Shown one piece after another: positions 35,732 through 45,529 of a stretch of 64,000 nt of DNA. Under the pieces are notes generated by a model. It saw only the letters and a program-made list of their open reading frames with translations, was not told the origin of the DNA and did not search any database. A program made the position numbers and the translations under genes. The stretch covers positions 1-64,000 of the forward strand of contig CALKDR010000044.1 in NCBI GenBank assembly GCA_938084175.1, written 5' to 3'. Origin of the DNA: an uncultured Campylobacterales bacterium. GTDB lineage: Bacteria; Campylobacterota; Campylobacteria; Campylobacterales; Arcobacteraceae. How positions within the stretch are numbered: the stretch's first letter is position 1; every line of letters begins with the position of its first letter.

Positions 35732-36937
35732 ATGATTACATTAAATGATATAAAAGAAGCAAAAAAAAGATTAGCAAGTACTGTTTTAAATACACCATTA
35801 GTTAAAGCTCCAATTTTAAGTAATGATTTAAAAGCGCAAATATATTTAAAAGAAGATAATTTACAACTAACAGGTAGTTTTAAAATTAGAGGTGCTTTTA
35901 ATAAATTAGCAACTATGGATGATAAGGTAAGAAAAAATGGTGTGGTAGCTGCAAGTGCAGGAAACCATGCTCAAGGTTTGGCTTATGCTGCCAAACATTT
36001 TGATTGTGAAGCAACTATTTTTATGCCAGAATCAACTCCTCTTACAAAAATTTCGGGTGTTAAATCATATGGTGCAAATGTAGTTTTAATAGGTGAAAAC
36101 TTTGATGAAGCATATGCTAAAGCTACTGAATTCGCAAAAGAAAATAAAAAAGAATTTGTTCATCCTTTTGCTGACGATGCAGTAATTGCAGGACAAGGTA
36201 CAATTGCCTTAGAAATTTTAGAGAAAATTGAAGATATGGAACATATTATTGTTCCAATTGGAGGTGGTGGTTTAATTTCAGGAATTGCAATTGCAGCAAA
36301 AGAAATAAACCCTAATATTAAAATTACAGGTGTAGTTGCAAGTGGTGCTAGAGGAATGAAAGAATCATTTGAATCTAGAATGCCAATTGATTCCGTATCT
36401 GTAAAAACAATAGCTGACGGAATTGCTGTAAGAGATGTGACACCAAAACTTCTTGATATTATTTTAGAACATGTTGATCAAATAGTTGAAGTAAGTGATA
36501 ATGAAATTGCTAATGCAATTTTATTTTTATTAGAAAAACATAAACTTGTAGTTGAAGGAGCGGGAGCTGTTGCAACTGCTGCTATTATGCATAAAAAAGT
36601 AGACATTGAAAATGAAAAAGTTTGTTCAATAGTTTGTGGTGGTAATATTGATGTAACTATGCTTTCTTTAATTATTGATAAAGGTTTAGTAAAATCATAT
36701 AGAAAAATGAATCTAATCGTAACACTTATGGATAAAACAGGAGCACTTATGAAATTAACCGATGTTCTTAGACAAAGTGATGCAAATATTGTTCAAATTG
36801 ATTATGATAGAAACTCTGTGAAGCTTGAATTTGGCGAGGCTCATGTAACAATTGCAGTTGAAACAAAAGGTGAAGAGCATCAAAAATTAATTAGGGAAAA
36901 TTTGAAACAAAATGCATATAGATTTAAACAAATTTAA
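35732..36937 (+). CDS. ilvA: Threonine ammonia-lyase with C-terminal ACT domain
   Basis: This PLP enzyme deaminates threonine to 2-oxobutyrate, the entry to isoleucine synthesis. The protein is about 401 residues. The PLP lysine sits in TGSFKIRGAFNKL, the phosphate-binding loop is PIGGGGLISG, and one ACT-like regulatory domain follows from about residue 325 (NLIVTLMDKTGALMKLTDVL). The size fits the TdcB/IlvA form with a single ACT domain. The second ATG (35732) is chosen because a purine-rich stretch precedes it; an ATG at 35717 would add five residues. Confidence 0.9.
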   Translation: MITLNDIKEAKKRLASTVLNTPLVKAPILSNDLKAQIYLKEDNLQLTGSFKIRGAFNKLATMDDKVRKNGVVAASAGNHAQGLAYAAKHFDCEATIFMPESTPLTKISGVKSYGANVVLIGENFDEAYAKATEFAKENKKEFVHPFADDAVIAGQGTIALEILEKIEDMEHIIVPIGGGGLISGIAIAAKEINPNIKITGVVASGARGMKESFESRMPIDSVSVKTIADGIAVRDVTPKLLDIILEHVDQIVEVSDNEIANAILFLLEKHKLVVEGAGAVATAAIMHKKVDIENEKVCSIVCGGNIDVTMLSLIIDKGLVKSYRKMNLIVTLMDKTGALMKLTDVLRQSDANIVQIDYDRNSVKLEFGEAHVTIAVETKGEEHQKLIRENLKQNAYRFKQI

Positions 36938-37025
36938 ATTAATTTATAATCTTTAGATACTTTTTAGAAAACAAATCATATAATGTCTAAATAATTTAGT
37001 ATTGAGAAATAAAAAAAGGAAGAAA

Positions 37026-37712
37026 ATGGAAGGTAGACTATTTACATTCTTGGGATCAATTGGTGGTCACGGCCAAGAATGGATTATCTTATCACACTTT
37101 GTCCTAGTGGTAGGAATAATATTTTTAATAGCACGATCAGCTACAAAAAGATTACAGTTAGTTCCAACTGGTGCACAAAATGTTATGGAAACATTTATTG
37201 GTGGAATTATTTCAGTAGGTGCTGATACAATGGGTGAAAAAAACGCTAGAACTTATATGCCATTAATCGCATCTTTAGCTTTAGTAATTGTTTGTGCAAA
37301 CTTAATAGGTGTTGTTCCAGGTTTTGAATCACCAACAGCAAATATTAACTTTACTCTGTCTTTAGCACTTATTGTATTTGTATATTACAACTACTTAGGT
37401 ATTAAGAAAAATGGTTTTTTCAATTACTTTAAACATTTTATGGGTCCAATGCCAATATTAGCTCCATTAATGTTCCCAATTGAAATCGTTTCTCATATAT
37501 CAAGAATCGTTTCATTATCGTTCAGACTTTTTGGTGCAATTAGAGGTGATGATATGTTCTTAATGGTATTATTAATGTTAACACCTTGGCTTGTTCCTTT
37601 ATCTGGATTCTTTATGTTAACTGCGTTTGGTGTTTTACAAGCGTTTGTTTTTGCAATATTAACTTATGTTTATATTGCTGGATCAATTATGATGCATGAA
37701 GAAGATCACTAG
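37026..37712 (+). CDS. atpB: ATP synthase F0 subunit a
   Basis: Subunit a forms the proton half-channels against the c-ring. The 228-residue protein starts at ATG 37026, seven bases after AAGGAAG; an in-frame TTG upstream lacks such a site. Five to six helices are visible, and the essential arginine lies in SLSFRLFGAIRGDD. The gene stands alone, away from the other atp genes, as is usual in Campylobacterota. Confidence 0.95.
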   Translation: MEGRLFTFLGSIGGHGQEWIILSHFVLVVGIIFLIARSATKRLQLVPTGAQNVMETFIGGIISVGADTMGEKNARTYMPLIASLALVIVCANLIGVVPGFESPTANINFTLSLALIVFVYYNYLGIKKNGFFNYFKHFMGPMPILAPLMFPIEIVSHISRIVSLSFRLFGAIRGDDMFLMVLLMLTPWLVPLSGFFMLTAFGVLQAFVFAILTYVYIAGSIMMHEEDH

Positions 37713-37735
37713 AACTTTTAGTTTTCTTAATATTT

Positions 37736-37763
37736 AAAAGGGATGAGTTCGCTCATCCCTTTT
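37736..37763 (+). terminator. Terminator of atpB
   Basis: Stem AAAAGGGATGAG / CTCATCCCTTTT with a TTCG tetraloop is followed by more Ts. Confidence 0.9.
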
Positions 37764-37809
37764 TTTATGTCTAAAATCTTATTCTATATAAAAGAAAGGA
37801 ATTATTTAA

Positions 37810-38376
37810 ATGAATAAAAAATTGAAATCATATTTAATAAGTGATCCTACTTATTATACAAATAATCCAGAACAATTTGAAAAATACCTAATAAATGTAT
37901 TAGAAAAAAAATCAATTGATATTGCCTGTTTTAGAGATAAGCAATCAGAAAACTTTGAACAATTAGCTAGTATATTTGTAAAAGTTTGTAAAGATTTTAA
38001 TATAGAAAAAATTTTAATAAATACAGATTTAAAACTTGCAGAAAAACTTGGAGCAAATGGTGTTCATCTAAATTCTAAACAATTTAAAAAAATCAAAGAA
38101 GCAAAAGATTTAGGTTTATATGTGATTATATCTTGTCACAATTTACAAGATATAAAAAAAGCTCAAGAATTACAGGTAAATGCAATTACTTATTCACCTA
38201 TATTTAAAACACCAAATAAAGGTGAAGCAAAAGGAATACAAAAATTTGAGGAAGTGCTAAACTTGTTTAAAAATATGAATATAATAGCACTTGGTGGAAT
38301 TATAAATGATAAACAAATAGAACAAATAGCAAAAACAAAAGCTTATGCTTTTGCTTCGATTAGGTATTTTGTTTAA
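37810..38376 (+). CDS. Thiamine phosphate synthase-like protein (ThiE/TenI)
   Basis: This 188-residue TIM barrel belongs to the ThiE/TenI family. Features are ILINTDLKLAEKLGANGVHL with the conserved GVHL, VIISCHNLQDIKKA, and the pyrophosphate-binding end ITYSPIFKTPNKGEAKGIQK followed by IIALGGI. True ThiE usually has about 205-215 residues; this one is short and several loops are lean, so it may be a TenI-like or minimal ThiE. Its stop overlaps the convergent helicase gene by four bases. Confidence 0.75.
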   Translation: MNKKLKSYLISDPTYYTNNPEQFEKYLINVLEKKSIDIACFRDKQSENFEQLASIFVKVCKDFNIEKILINTDLKLAEKLGANGVHLNSKQFKKIKEAKDLGLYVIISCHNLQDIKKAQELQVNAITYSPIFKTPNKGEAKGIQKFEEVLNLFKNMNIIALGGIINDKQIEQIAKTKAYAFASIRYFV

Positions 38377-41105
38377 ACCTCATCTATTAAAACTTCGTTT
38401 TCTTTTAAATAAACTAAATAAGAGAAAACATCTTTACTTTTAAATATTTCAGCTATAGCCTTTTTATAATAAGAAACTTGAGAAATATGTTCATCTGATT
38501 TTTCTTTTGTAGTTTTATAATCAAAAATATAATACTTATCATCTTTAAATAAAAGTAAATCAATAATCTTAATTTCTCCATTATAAACTAAAGCCTGTTC
38601 ACTTATGAACTTAGAATCACTTATCAAATTTTTAAAGAATTCATTTTCTAATAAGTTTGATATTCTATTTTTAATATTAATAAAATCAATTTCATCTAGA
38701 TAATTTGAATACCTTGTTCTTACTAAATTTAAGCAATATTCTAAATCTGAAGAGTTAAAACTATTCATCATTTCTAAGCAGAAATGAGTAGCAATACCAA
38801 AATACTTTGAATGTAATCTATTATCATCTAAATCTTTTTCTTTTGATATTTGCTTTTCTTGTTGTCCTAAATCCATTGGCGTATAAATGATTTTTTCACT
38901 CTTTTCATAATTTTTTGATACATTCGTACTTTCAATTATTTGACCACTTTGTAAAGCTTTCATAGATAAGATATCAAATACTGAAGATTTTTCTTTTTTA
39001 AAAATAATCATATTGTTTTTTGCTCTTGTAAGTGCTACATATAAAATATTTATTTCATCTTCCATACTTAAAGCTTTTTCTTTAGCAATTGCTTTGGAGT
39101 ATTGTTCGTTATAATTTTCATAACCTTTTATCTTATAGAATATATTTTTTAATTCAACACTATCATATTCAAAAAGTAGTGAAGATTTATCAGAATTTTT
39201 TCTTTTTATTCTATCAAGTAAAATAACAGTGTTAAACTCCAAACCCTTTGATTTAAAAATTGTAAGTATTTGTAATCCTGATGCTTCACTATTTTCCATT
39301 ACAGCATCTAATTTATCTATTTCATACACAAAATCAACAATATTATTGTAAATAGTACTGCATTCAATAAATTTAACAACATTTTCATCAATAATTTTTA
39401 AAGATGTTGCAATCTCTTTTATAATTTCTTGAATAGACTTTTTATCAACATCAAAATTTATATCTAATTTACTTAAAACTTTTTTTCCAATTAATGCATT
39501 TAAATTCTCTTTGTATATCTCTTTTTTAAAATAAATATATTTAATTGCATTTATTACAGCTTTTACATTTTCTTGATTGATTAATTTTGATGTCATTTCT
39601 GTTGATATTTTTAAAGAAGGGAATTTCTCTTTTAAATAGTTATACATATCTAATACATCAGAATTAGTGTATGTAAGAATTGCAATATCATTTGAATTAA
39701 CACCTTGCTTTATTAAAGATGCAATTTTTGAAGCAACACTTAAAAATTTTTCATCTTCGACTAGCTGTTTATCAACAAGAACTTCAACAAAGCCACCTTT
39801 TCTTATTGATAACTGGTCGTAATATTCATAAGAAGGTAGATTTACAAATAATGAATTTACAAAATTAATTACATTTTCACAAGACCTATAATTTGTATTT
39901 AAAACTTCAACTTCAAGTGATTTATTTGTGTTAGCAACATAATCAAATAACTCTCTTTTACCACCTCTGAATCTATAAATAGACTGTTTAGTGTCACCTA
40001 CATAGAAAAATGTTTTAAACTTAGTTTCATCACCTGATAAGGCTTCTTTTATTAGTGGTTCTAAAATTCTATATTGTAATAATGATGTATCTTGAAACTC
40101 ATCCATTAAAATGTGTGAAAATTGTGAGTCAAGTCTAAAGTATAAAAATTCTTTGTCAATTTTTGAACTTAATAATTCATATACTAAATTTGAAATGTCA
40201 TTAAATTCCAAGTAGTTTTTATTTTTGTTAAATATTAATTTAAAATTTTTAAACATTAAATATAATTCAAAGAGTTTGCTAAGACTATAACCTGCTCTAA
40301 GTTTATAATATAGTCCTATTTCTTCTTTAACACTTAGGAAAAAACTTTCTAAAGTTTCATTTGTGCATTTTTTAAAATATGAATAATCACTTAAGGTCTC
40401 TTTTCCTAACCATGTTTTTGTAAACAAGCCATCAAAGTTTTCAAAATCTACAGCTTTTTTAGCAGAATTACTTGCTATTTCACAATTTAAAATAGCTTCT
40501 TTAATTTTATAAGCACTTAATAGTACTTGTTCTTTTTGAATATTAATTAGTTTTGCATCAATATCTACAATATCTATATTTTCATTTTTTTCTAGTAAGT
40601 TTTTGAATAAGTCAAATATAGAATTAAACTTCTTTTTCTCATATATAGAGAAGTCAATCAATGAGTCAAACTGTTTTGAATCAAGTGATTGTAAAAACTT
40701 CATAGATAAAGATTCAATATCATCTTCTTTAATCTCAAAATCATCAGATATTCCAATATATCCACAAAATTCTCTCAGAATATTATTTATAAACTTATCA
40801 ATAGTAAATATACTCAAGTTTGCATTAGTAAAAGACTTTACTAAAAAATTCTTCTTTCCTAGAATTTCTTGTTTAGAAAGTAATGACTCATTAATAATCG
40901 CATTTAAATATGCTTCATCATCACCTAGGGTTAATAATGTATTATAAATTCTTTCACTCATTTCGTTTGCAGCTTTATTTGTAAAAGTAAGAGTAAGTAT
41001 TTCATTAGGTTTTGCACCTAATAATAAAAGCGTAATATACCTAACGGTAAGTGCGAATGTTTTGCCAGAACCAGCGCTGGCTTTTAGTGCTAAAAATTTT
41101 TTCAT
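38373..41105 (-). CDS. RecB/AddA-like helicase-nuclease
   Basis: This UvrD-superfamily helicase of about 910 residues probably processes double-strand breaks. It has Walker A (ASAGSGKTFALT), motif II (MDEFQDTSLLQYRIL), motif III (VGDTKQSIYRFRGGK), motif V-VI (LTRAKNNMIIF) and a C-terminal RecB-type nuclease end with YIFDYKTTKEKSDEHISQVS. The start is ATG 41105; a TTG five codons upstream has no ribosome binding site. No addB-like partner is adjacent. Confidence 0.85.
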   Translation of the reverse strand: MKKFLALKASAGSGKTFALTVRYITLLLLGAKPNEILTLTFTNKAANEMSERIYNTLLTLGDDEAYLNAIINESLLSKQEILGKKNFLVKSFTNANLSIFTIDKFINNILREFCGYIGISDDFEIKEDDIESLSMKFLQSLDSKQFDSLIDFSIYEKKKFNSIFDLFKNLLEKNENIDIVDIDAKLINIQKEQVLLSAYKIKEAILNCEIASNSAKKAVDFENFDGLFTKTWLGKETLSDYSYFKKCTNETLESFFLSVKEEIGLYYKLRAGYSLSKLFELYLMFKNFKLIFNKNKNYLEFNDISNLVYELLSSKIDKEFLYFRLDSQFSHILMDEFQDTSLLQYRILEPLIKEALSGDETKFKTFFYVGDTKQSIYRFRGGKRELFDYVANTNKSLEVEVLNTNYRSCENVINFVNSLFVNLPSYEYYDQLSIRKGGFVEVLVDKQLVEDEKFLSVASKIASLIKQGVNSNDIAILTYTNSDVLDMYNYLKEKFPSLKISTEMTSKLINQENVKAVINAIKYIYFKKEIYKENLNALIGKKVLSKLDINFDVDKKSIQEIIKEIATSLKIIDENVVKFIECSTIYNNIVDFVYEIDKLDAVMENSEASGLQILTIFKSKGLEFNTVILLDRIKRKNSDKSSLLFEYDSVELKNIFYKIKGYENYNEQYSKAIAKEKALSMEDEINILYVALTRAKNNMIIFKKEKSSVFDILSMKALQSGQIIESTNVSKNYEKSEKIIYTPMDLGQQEKQISKEKDLDDNRLHSKYFGIATHFCLEMMNSFNSSDLEYCLNLVRTRYSNYLDEIDFINIKNRISNLLENEFFKNLISDSKFISEQALVYNGEIKIIDLLLFKDDKYYIFDYKTTKEKSDEHISQVSYYKKAIAEIFKSKDVFSYLVYLKENEVLIDEV

Positions 41106-41180
41106 AAAAGAATAATACAACAGTAAAAATTATAATCATATTATTAAAACAAGACTTTTTCTCATTAAGATACATTTAGA

Positions 41181-41186
41181 TATAAT
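41181..41186 (+). promoter_or_regulatory. -10 box upstream of argB
   Basis: TATAAT in ATTTAGATATAATCACT lies 33 bases before the argB start, between divergent genes. A T-rich stretch precedes it, typical of vegetative promoters in this group. Confidence 0.5.
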
Positions 41187-41218
41187 CACTATCTTTAAAA
41201 ACATTTACAGGAAATATT

Positions 41219-42124
41219 ATGCAAAAAAAACATCATAAAGTAGAAACTCTACTTGATGCCATTCCTTATATTAAAAAATTTAATAATAAAACTATTGTAA
41301 TAAAATATGGTGGTTCAGCACAAACAAGTCCTGAATTACAAGAAAAATTCGCACAAGACATAGTTCTTTTATCACTTCTTGGAATTAACCCAGTTATAGT
41401 TCATGGTGGGGGAGCTAGAATTTCTGAACTCTTAGAAAAACTTGAAATTAAGTCTGAATTTATTGATGGACATAGAGTGACTTCAAAAGAAACTATGAGA
41501 GTTGTTGAAATGGTACTTTCTGGTGAAATAAATAAAAATATAACATCTTTACTAAATCATCATGGTGCAAAAGCTATTGGTATTTCAGGAAAAGACTCAG
41601 CAATTATAGAAGCAAAGCCAAAAGATGGTGGAAAGTTTGGATACACAGGTGAGATTACTGAGATAAATGCAGATTTAATTAACAACTTAATTAAAGAAGG
41701 ATTTATTCCAGTAATTGCTCCAATTGCGGATTCTGCAGAGCCAAATCATCCAGGATTTAATATTAATGCTGATTTTGCTGCATCAAAAGTTGCAGCTGCA
41801 CTTGGAGCTCAAAAGGTTCTATTTTTAACTGATATTGTAGGCGTTTTAGATAAAGAAGGTAAGTTATTAACTACCTTAGATAAAGAACAAGTTGAAGCTT
41901 ATAAAGCTGATGGAACAATAGCAGGTGGAATGATTCCAAAAGTTGATTCATGTATAGAAACTATTTATGATGGTGTAAATAAGGCACATATAATTGATGG
42001 TAGAGTTGAACATTCAATATTATTAGAGCTATTTACAAAAGATGGAATTGGAACACAATTTTTAAGAAGAGATAATCCTAATAATGGGATTGATATTGAT
42101 AAATTATTAAATGAAGAAGGATAA
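41219..42124 (+). CDS. argB: Acetylglutamate kinase
   Basis: ArgB phosphorylates N-acetylglutamate in arginine synthesis. The 301-residue protein has the N-terminal IVIKYGGSAQ lysine-glycine loop, VIVHGGGARISELL, the acetylglutamate site region GFNINADFAASKVAAALGA and KVLFLTDIVGVLD. The N-terminal extension (MQKKHHKVETLLDAIPYIKK) matches arginine-inhibited hexameric forms. It lies two bases before thrC. Confidence 0.95.
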   Translation: MQKKHHKVETLLDAIPYIKKFNNKTIVIKYGGSAQTSPELQEKFAQDIVLLSLLGINPVIVHGGGARISELLEKLEIKSEFIDGHRVTSKETMRVVEMVLSGEINKNITSLLNHHGAKAIGISGKDSAIIEAKPKDGGKFGYTGEITEINADLINNLIKEGFIPVIAPIADSAEPNHPGFNINADFAASKVAAALGAQKVLFLTDIVGVLDKEGKLLTTLDKEQVEAYKADGTIAGGMIPKVDSCIETIYDGVNKAHIIDGRVEHSILLELFTKDGIGTQFLRRDNPNNGIDIDKLLNEEG

Positions 42125-42126
42125 AG

Positions 42127-43608
42127 ATGAATTTTATTGAAACAAGAGGCAATGATGGTATCAAAGCTAAAGAAGTATCATTTAGTGAAGCTATTTTAAG
42201 TCCAAGTGCTTCATTTGGTGGATTATATGTACCTGAAAAGTTACCTACATTCGAAAAAGATTTTTTAGTAAATCATATAAATAAAACATATAAAGAATTA
42301 GCCTATGATGTTTTAAAAGCTTTTGAAATTGATATTGATGAAGATGAAATAAATAAAGCATTAGACCTTTATGATAATTTTGATGATGCGTCAAATCCTT
42401 GTCCTGTAGTAAAAGTAAAAGATGATTTATTTGTGCATGAACAATATCACGGACCAACAAGAGCTTTTAAAGATATGGCATTACAACCTTTTGGTTCAAT
42501 TCTTTCTTCTATTGCACAAAAAAAAGATGAAAACTATTTAATACTTGCTGCAACTTCTGGTGATACAGGACCAGCTGCTTTAAATACTTTTAAAAACAAA
42601 AAGAATATTCAAGTAGCTTGTCTTTATCCTGAAGGTGGAACAAGTGATGTTCAAAGATTACAAATGGTTTGTGAAGATGGGAAAAACTTAAAAGTTATTG
42701 GAATTAAAGGTAATTTTGATGATGCACAATCTGCACTTAAAAAATTACTTGCATCAAAAAGTTTTAAAGAAGAATTACAAAGAGATGGTATTAAACTATC
42801 TGCTGCTAATTCTGTAAACTTTGGTAGAATTATTTTCCAAATAATTTATCATTTTTGGTCATATATCCAATTATTAAAACAAGAAGAAATACAAATGGGT
42901 GAAAAAATCTATTTAGTAGTACCTTCAGGAAACTTTGGAAATGTTTTAGGTGCATTTTATGCAAAAGAAATGGGAGTTCCAATTGAAAAATTCCTTGTAG
43001 CATCAAATGAAAATAATATTTTAACACAATGGATTAACACAGGTGTTTATGACATTAGAGGAAAAGAGTTAAAACTTACTAAATCACCTGCTATGGATAT
43101 TTTAAAATCATCTAATATTGAAAGAGTAATGTACTCGTTATATGGTGCAAAAAGAACAAAAGAATTATTAGATGACTTAAATCAGAATAACATTTTCAAA
43201 ATGAGTAAAGATGAAACACTTAAGCTTCAAAAAGAGTTTTCAGCTGTAGATTCAGATGATGCTTATGGGCAGAAAATAATTAAAGAATTTTTAGATGATG
43301 GGTATTTAATGGATCCTCATACAGCAACTTGTTTAAAAGCATACGAAGATTTAAAAGAAAAAAATCTAAAAACAGTTATTTATTCAACAGCAGAATGGAC
43401 TAAATTTTCACCTACTGTTTTGAATTCATTAAAGCAAAACAACCTAAAATACAGTGATAAAGAAGCATTAGAAGAAATCTCTTCAAAATATGATGCAAAC
43501 TTACCACAAAGTATAAAAGATTTATTTAACTCAAAAATTAATCATGATTCAATCATCAATAAAGATGACATAGAATCACAAATAGTTAAGTTTATTAGAG
43601 AATCATAA
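42127..43608 (+). CDS. thrC: Threonine synthase
   Basis: ThrC turns O-phosphohomoserine into threonine with PLP. The 493-residue protein is the longer, yeast/E. coli-like type. The PLP lysine lies in GPTRAFKDMALQ, the phosphate group site in ATSGDTGPAAL, and SGNFGNVLGAFYAKEMG is the glycine loop. It is coupled to argB. The last codons form part of a hairpin. Confidence 0.95.
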   Translation: MNFIETRGNDGIKAKEVSFSEAILSPSASFGGLYVPEKLPTFEKDFLVNHINKTYKELAYDVLKAFEIDIDEDEINKALDLYDNFDDASNPCPVVKVKDDLFVHEQYHGPTRAFKDMALQPFGSILSSIAQKKDENYLILAATSGDTGPAALNTFKNKKNIQVACLYPEGGTSDVQRLQMVCEDGKNLKVIGIKGNFDDAQSALKKLLASKSFKEELQRDGIKLSAANSVNFGRIIFQIIYHFWSYIQLLKQEEIQMGEKIYLVVPSGNFGNVLGAFYAKEMGVPIEKFLVASNENNILTQWINTGVYDIRGKELKLTKSPAMDILKSSNIERVMYSLYGAKRTKELLDDLNQNNIFKMSKDETLKLQKEFSAVDSDDAYGQKIIKEFLDDGYLMDPHTATCLKAYEDLKEKNLKTVIYSTAEWTKFSPTVLNSLKQNNLKYSDKEALEEISSKYDANLPQSIKDLFNSKINHDSIINKDDIESQIVKFIRES

Positions 43609-43621
43609 GATTCTCTAATAA
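43592..43621 (+). terminator. Hairpin overlapping the thrC stop codon
   Basis: Arms TTAGAGAATC and GATTCTCTAA with an ATAA loop (plus two flanking pairs) surround the TAA stop. The T-tract is poor, so termination is probable rather than certain. Confidence 0.5.
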
Positions 43622-43691
43622 TAAATAAAAACGCACATTATCTTACTTTTTGTGTATATAATTCTCAATAATAGCATTAACATAACATTTC

Positions 43692-43705
43692 GTGACATAA
43701 GTCAA
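43692..43705 (+). promoter_or_regulatory. CRP/FNR-family-like palindrome upstream of petA
   Basis: GTGAC-ATAA-GTCAA is an inverted repeat around TGAC/GTCA and fits the FNR consensus at seven of ten positions. Its centre (43698.5) is 41.5 bases upstream of the start predicted from TATAAT at 43728-43733. The same spacing is found at napA. Confidence 0.5.
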
Positions 43706-43727
43706 TCTTATTTAAGAAAAAACACAA

Positions 43728-43733
43728 TATAAT
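43728..43733 (+). promoter_or_regulatory. -10 box of petABC
   Basis: TATAAT lies 36 bases before the petA ATG and predicts a start near 43740. No -35 box is seen; the palindrome at 43692-43705 sits where an activator would replace it. Confidence 0.55.
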
Positions 43734-43768
43734 TAGTGGATTTTAATTCAAAAAAAAGGAAGCCAAAT

Positions 43769-44275
43769 ATGTCTAACGAAACTAATAGACGAGATTTTCT
43801 TGGTTATTCATTTGCTGCAGTTGCTGCAGTAGGTGGTGCCGCGTCACTTGTTGGTATGAAACAAGCATGGGATCCACTTCCAAGTGTTTTAGCTGGAGGT
43901 TTTACAAATGTAGAACTTGGTAGCTTAAAAGCTGGAAATCCCGTAACTGTTGCATGGAGAGGAAAGCCAATTTTCTTATTAAAGAAAACTGCTGCTATGG
44001 GAGAAGCTCCTAGAGATTTAATAATCGGTTCTGACAGATTTACTGTTGCAATTGGTTTATGTACTCACTTAGGGTGTATTCCAGCATGGAAGAAAGATAT
44101 GTGGAAGTGTGCCTGTCACGGTGGAGAATTCAATGCAAACGCAAAGAATACATTTGGACCTCCTCCAAGACCTCTTGATTTACCTCCATTTAGTGTAAAA
44201 GGAACATCTATCGTTTTAGGTGAAGAAGGTCCTGAATACAAAAGAATCGCTGCTACTATGATGGCGAAGGGGTAA
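43769..44275 (+). CDS. petA: Ubiquinol-cytochrome c reductase, Rieske iron-sulfur subunit
   Basis: The Rieske protein of the bc1 complex takes the first electron from quinol. The 168-residue protein starts at ATG 43769, with AAGGAAG just upstream, and begins with a twin-arginine segment (RRDFLGYSFAAVAAVGG) that stays as a membrane anchor. Cluster ligands are in CTHLGCIP and CACHGGEFN. It is followed by petB after three bases. Confidence 0.95.
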   Translation: MSNETNRRDFLGYSFAAVAAVGGAASLVGMKQAWDPLPSVLAGGFTNVELGSLKAGNPVTVAWRGKPIFLLKKTAAMGEAPRDLIIGSDRFTVAIGLCTHLGCIPAWKKDMWKCACHGGEFNANAKNTFGPPPRPLDLPPFSVKGTSIVLGEEGPEYKRIAATMMAKG

Positions 44276-44278
44276 TCA

Positions 44279-45529
44279 ATGGCAAAATTTGAAAAAGCTA
44301 ACTCAACTGCTGAGTGGTTAGACCAAAGATTAAATACTACTGGACTTCAAAAAGTTTTAATGACTGAATATTGGGTTCCAAAAGATATTAACTTTTTATG
44401 GGCTATGGGTGTTCTATTAGCAACAACTTTTACTATTTTAATAGTTTCTGGTATTTTCTTAATGATGTACTACAAACCTGATATTAATTTAGCATTTGAT
44501 TCTGTTAACTACACAATTATGCAAGAAGTTGCATTTGGTTGGCTATTTAGACATATGCATGGTGTTGCAGCATCAGTTGTATTCTTAATTATTTATATTC
44601 ATATGTTTACAGGTATCTATTATGGTTCTTATAAACAAGGTAGAGAAATGATTTGGATTTCAGGTATGTTATTATTTGTAACATTCTCAGCTGCTGGATT
44701 CTCTGGATATATGCTTCCATGGGGACAAATGTCTTATTGGGCTGCAATGGTTATTACAAACCTATTTAGTGGAGTACCTATTATTGGACCTGAATTAGTT
44801 GTATGGATTAGAGGAGACTTTAATGTAGCGGATGCTACTTTAACTAGATTCTTTATGTTACATGTATTTCTTTTACCAGTTGCTATTATGGGTATTATTG
44901 GATTACACTTTTATACATTAAGAATTCCTCACGTTAATAACTTAACTTCTGAAGAGTTAGATTTTGATGAAGAAGCTGAAAAATATTTATCAGGAAATAA
45001 AAAAGAGTCAAAAGTTATTCCTTTCTGGCCTGTATTTATTTCTAAAGATTTTGCTGTATTAGGTATTTTCTTAATATTCTATTTTTACTTAGTATTCTTC
45101 CATTATAACTTTGCTATGGATCCAGTTAACTTTGATCCTGCAGATAATATGGTAACACCTGCTCATATTTATCCTGAGTGGTATTTCTTATGGTCATATG
45201 AAGTATTAAGAGGATTCTTCTTTGATATTGCTGGATTTAAAGCATTTGATATTGGATTAATTGCATTCGCATTTGCAAATGGTATTTTCCTTGTATTACC
45301 ATGGTTAGACAGAGATCCTGCAATTTTACCAGCACATAAAAGACCATTATTCTTTATTTGGTTCTGGGTATTAATGGCCGATTTAATTGTATTAACTGTT
45401 TATGGTAAATTACCACCAACAGGTGTAAATGCATGGGTTGGATTCTTCTCAGCTACATTATTTATACTTCTGTTCTTAGTATTACCTATCTTAACAAAAA
45501 TTGACGCTAAGAAAAGGGGATCATTATAA
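44279..45529 (+). CDS. petB: Ubiquinol-cytochrome c reductase, cytochrome b
   Basis: This membrane subunit has two b haems and both quinone sites. The 416-residue protein has the first histidine pair in FRHMHGVAASVVF and IYIHMFTGIYYG, the second in FFMLHVFLLP and IIGLHFYTLRIPH, and the Qo-site PEWY motif (IYPEWYFLWSYE). Eight or more helices are seen. Its stop overlaps petC by one base. Confidence 0.96.
   Translation: MAKFEKANSTAEWLDQRLNTTGLQKVLMTEYWVPKDINFLWAMGVLLATTFTILIVSGIFLMMYYKPDINLAFDSVNYTIMQEVAFGWLFRHMHGVAASVVFLIIYIHMFTGIYYGSYKQGREMIWISGMLLFVTFSAAGFSGYMLPWGQMSYWAAMVITNLFSGVPIIGPELVVWIRGDFNVADATLTRFFMLHVFLLPVAIMGIIGLHFYTLRIPHVNNLTSEELDFDEEAEKYLSGNKKESKVIPFWPVFISKDFAVLGIFLIFYFYLVFFHYNFAMDPVNFDPADNMVTPAHIYPEWYFLWSYEVLRGFFFDIAGFKAFDIGLIAFAFANGIFLVLPWLDRDPAILPAHKRPLFFIWFWVLMADLIVLTVYGKLPPTGVNAWVGFFSATLFILLFLVLPILTKIDAKKRGSL

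Noticed and set aside
37002-37026. TTG at 37002 as the atpB start
   Set aside because: The AAGGAAG site just before ATG 37026 decides for the later start.
37764-37809. Possible TPP riboswitch before the ThiE-like gene
   Set aside because: Only 46 bases separate it from the atpB terminator, too short for the aptamer, and no THI-box sequence is seen.
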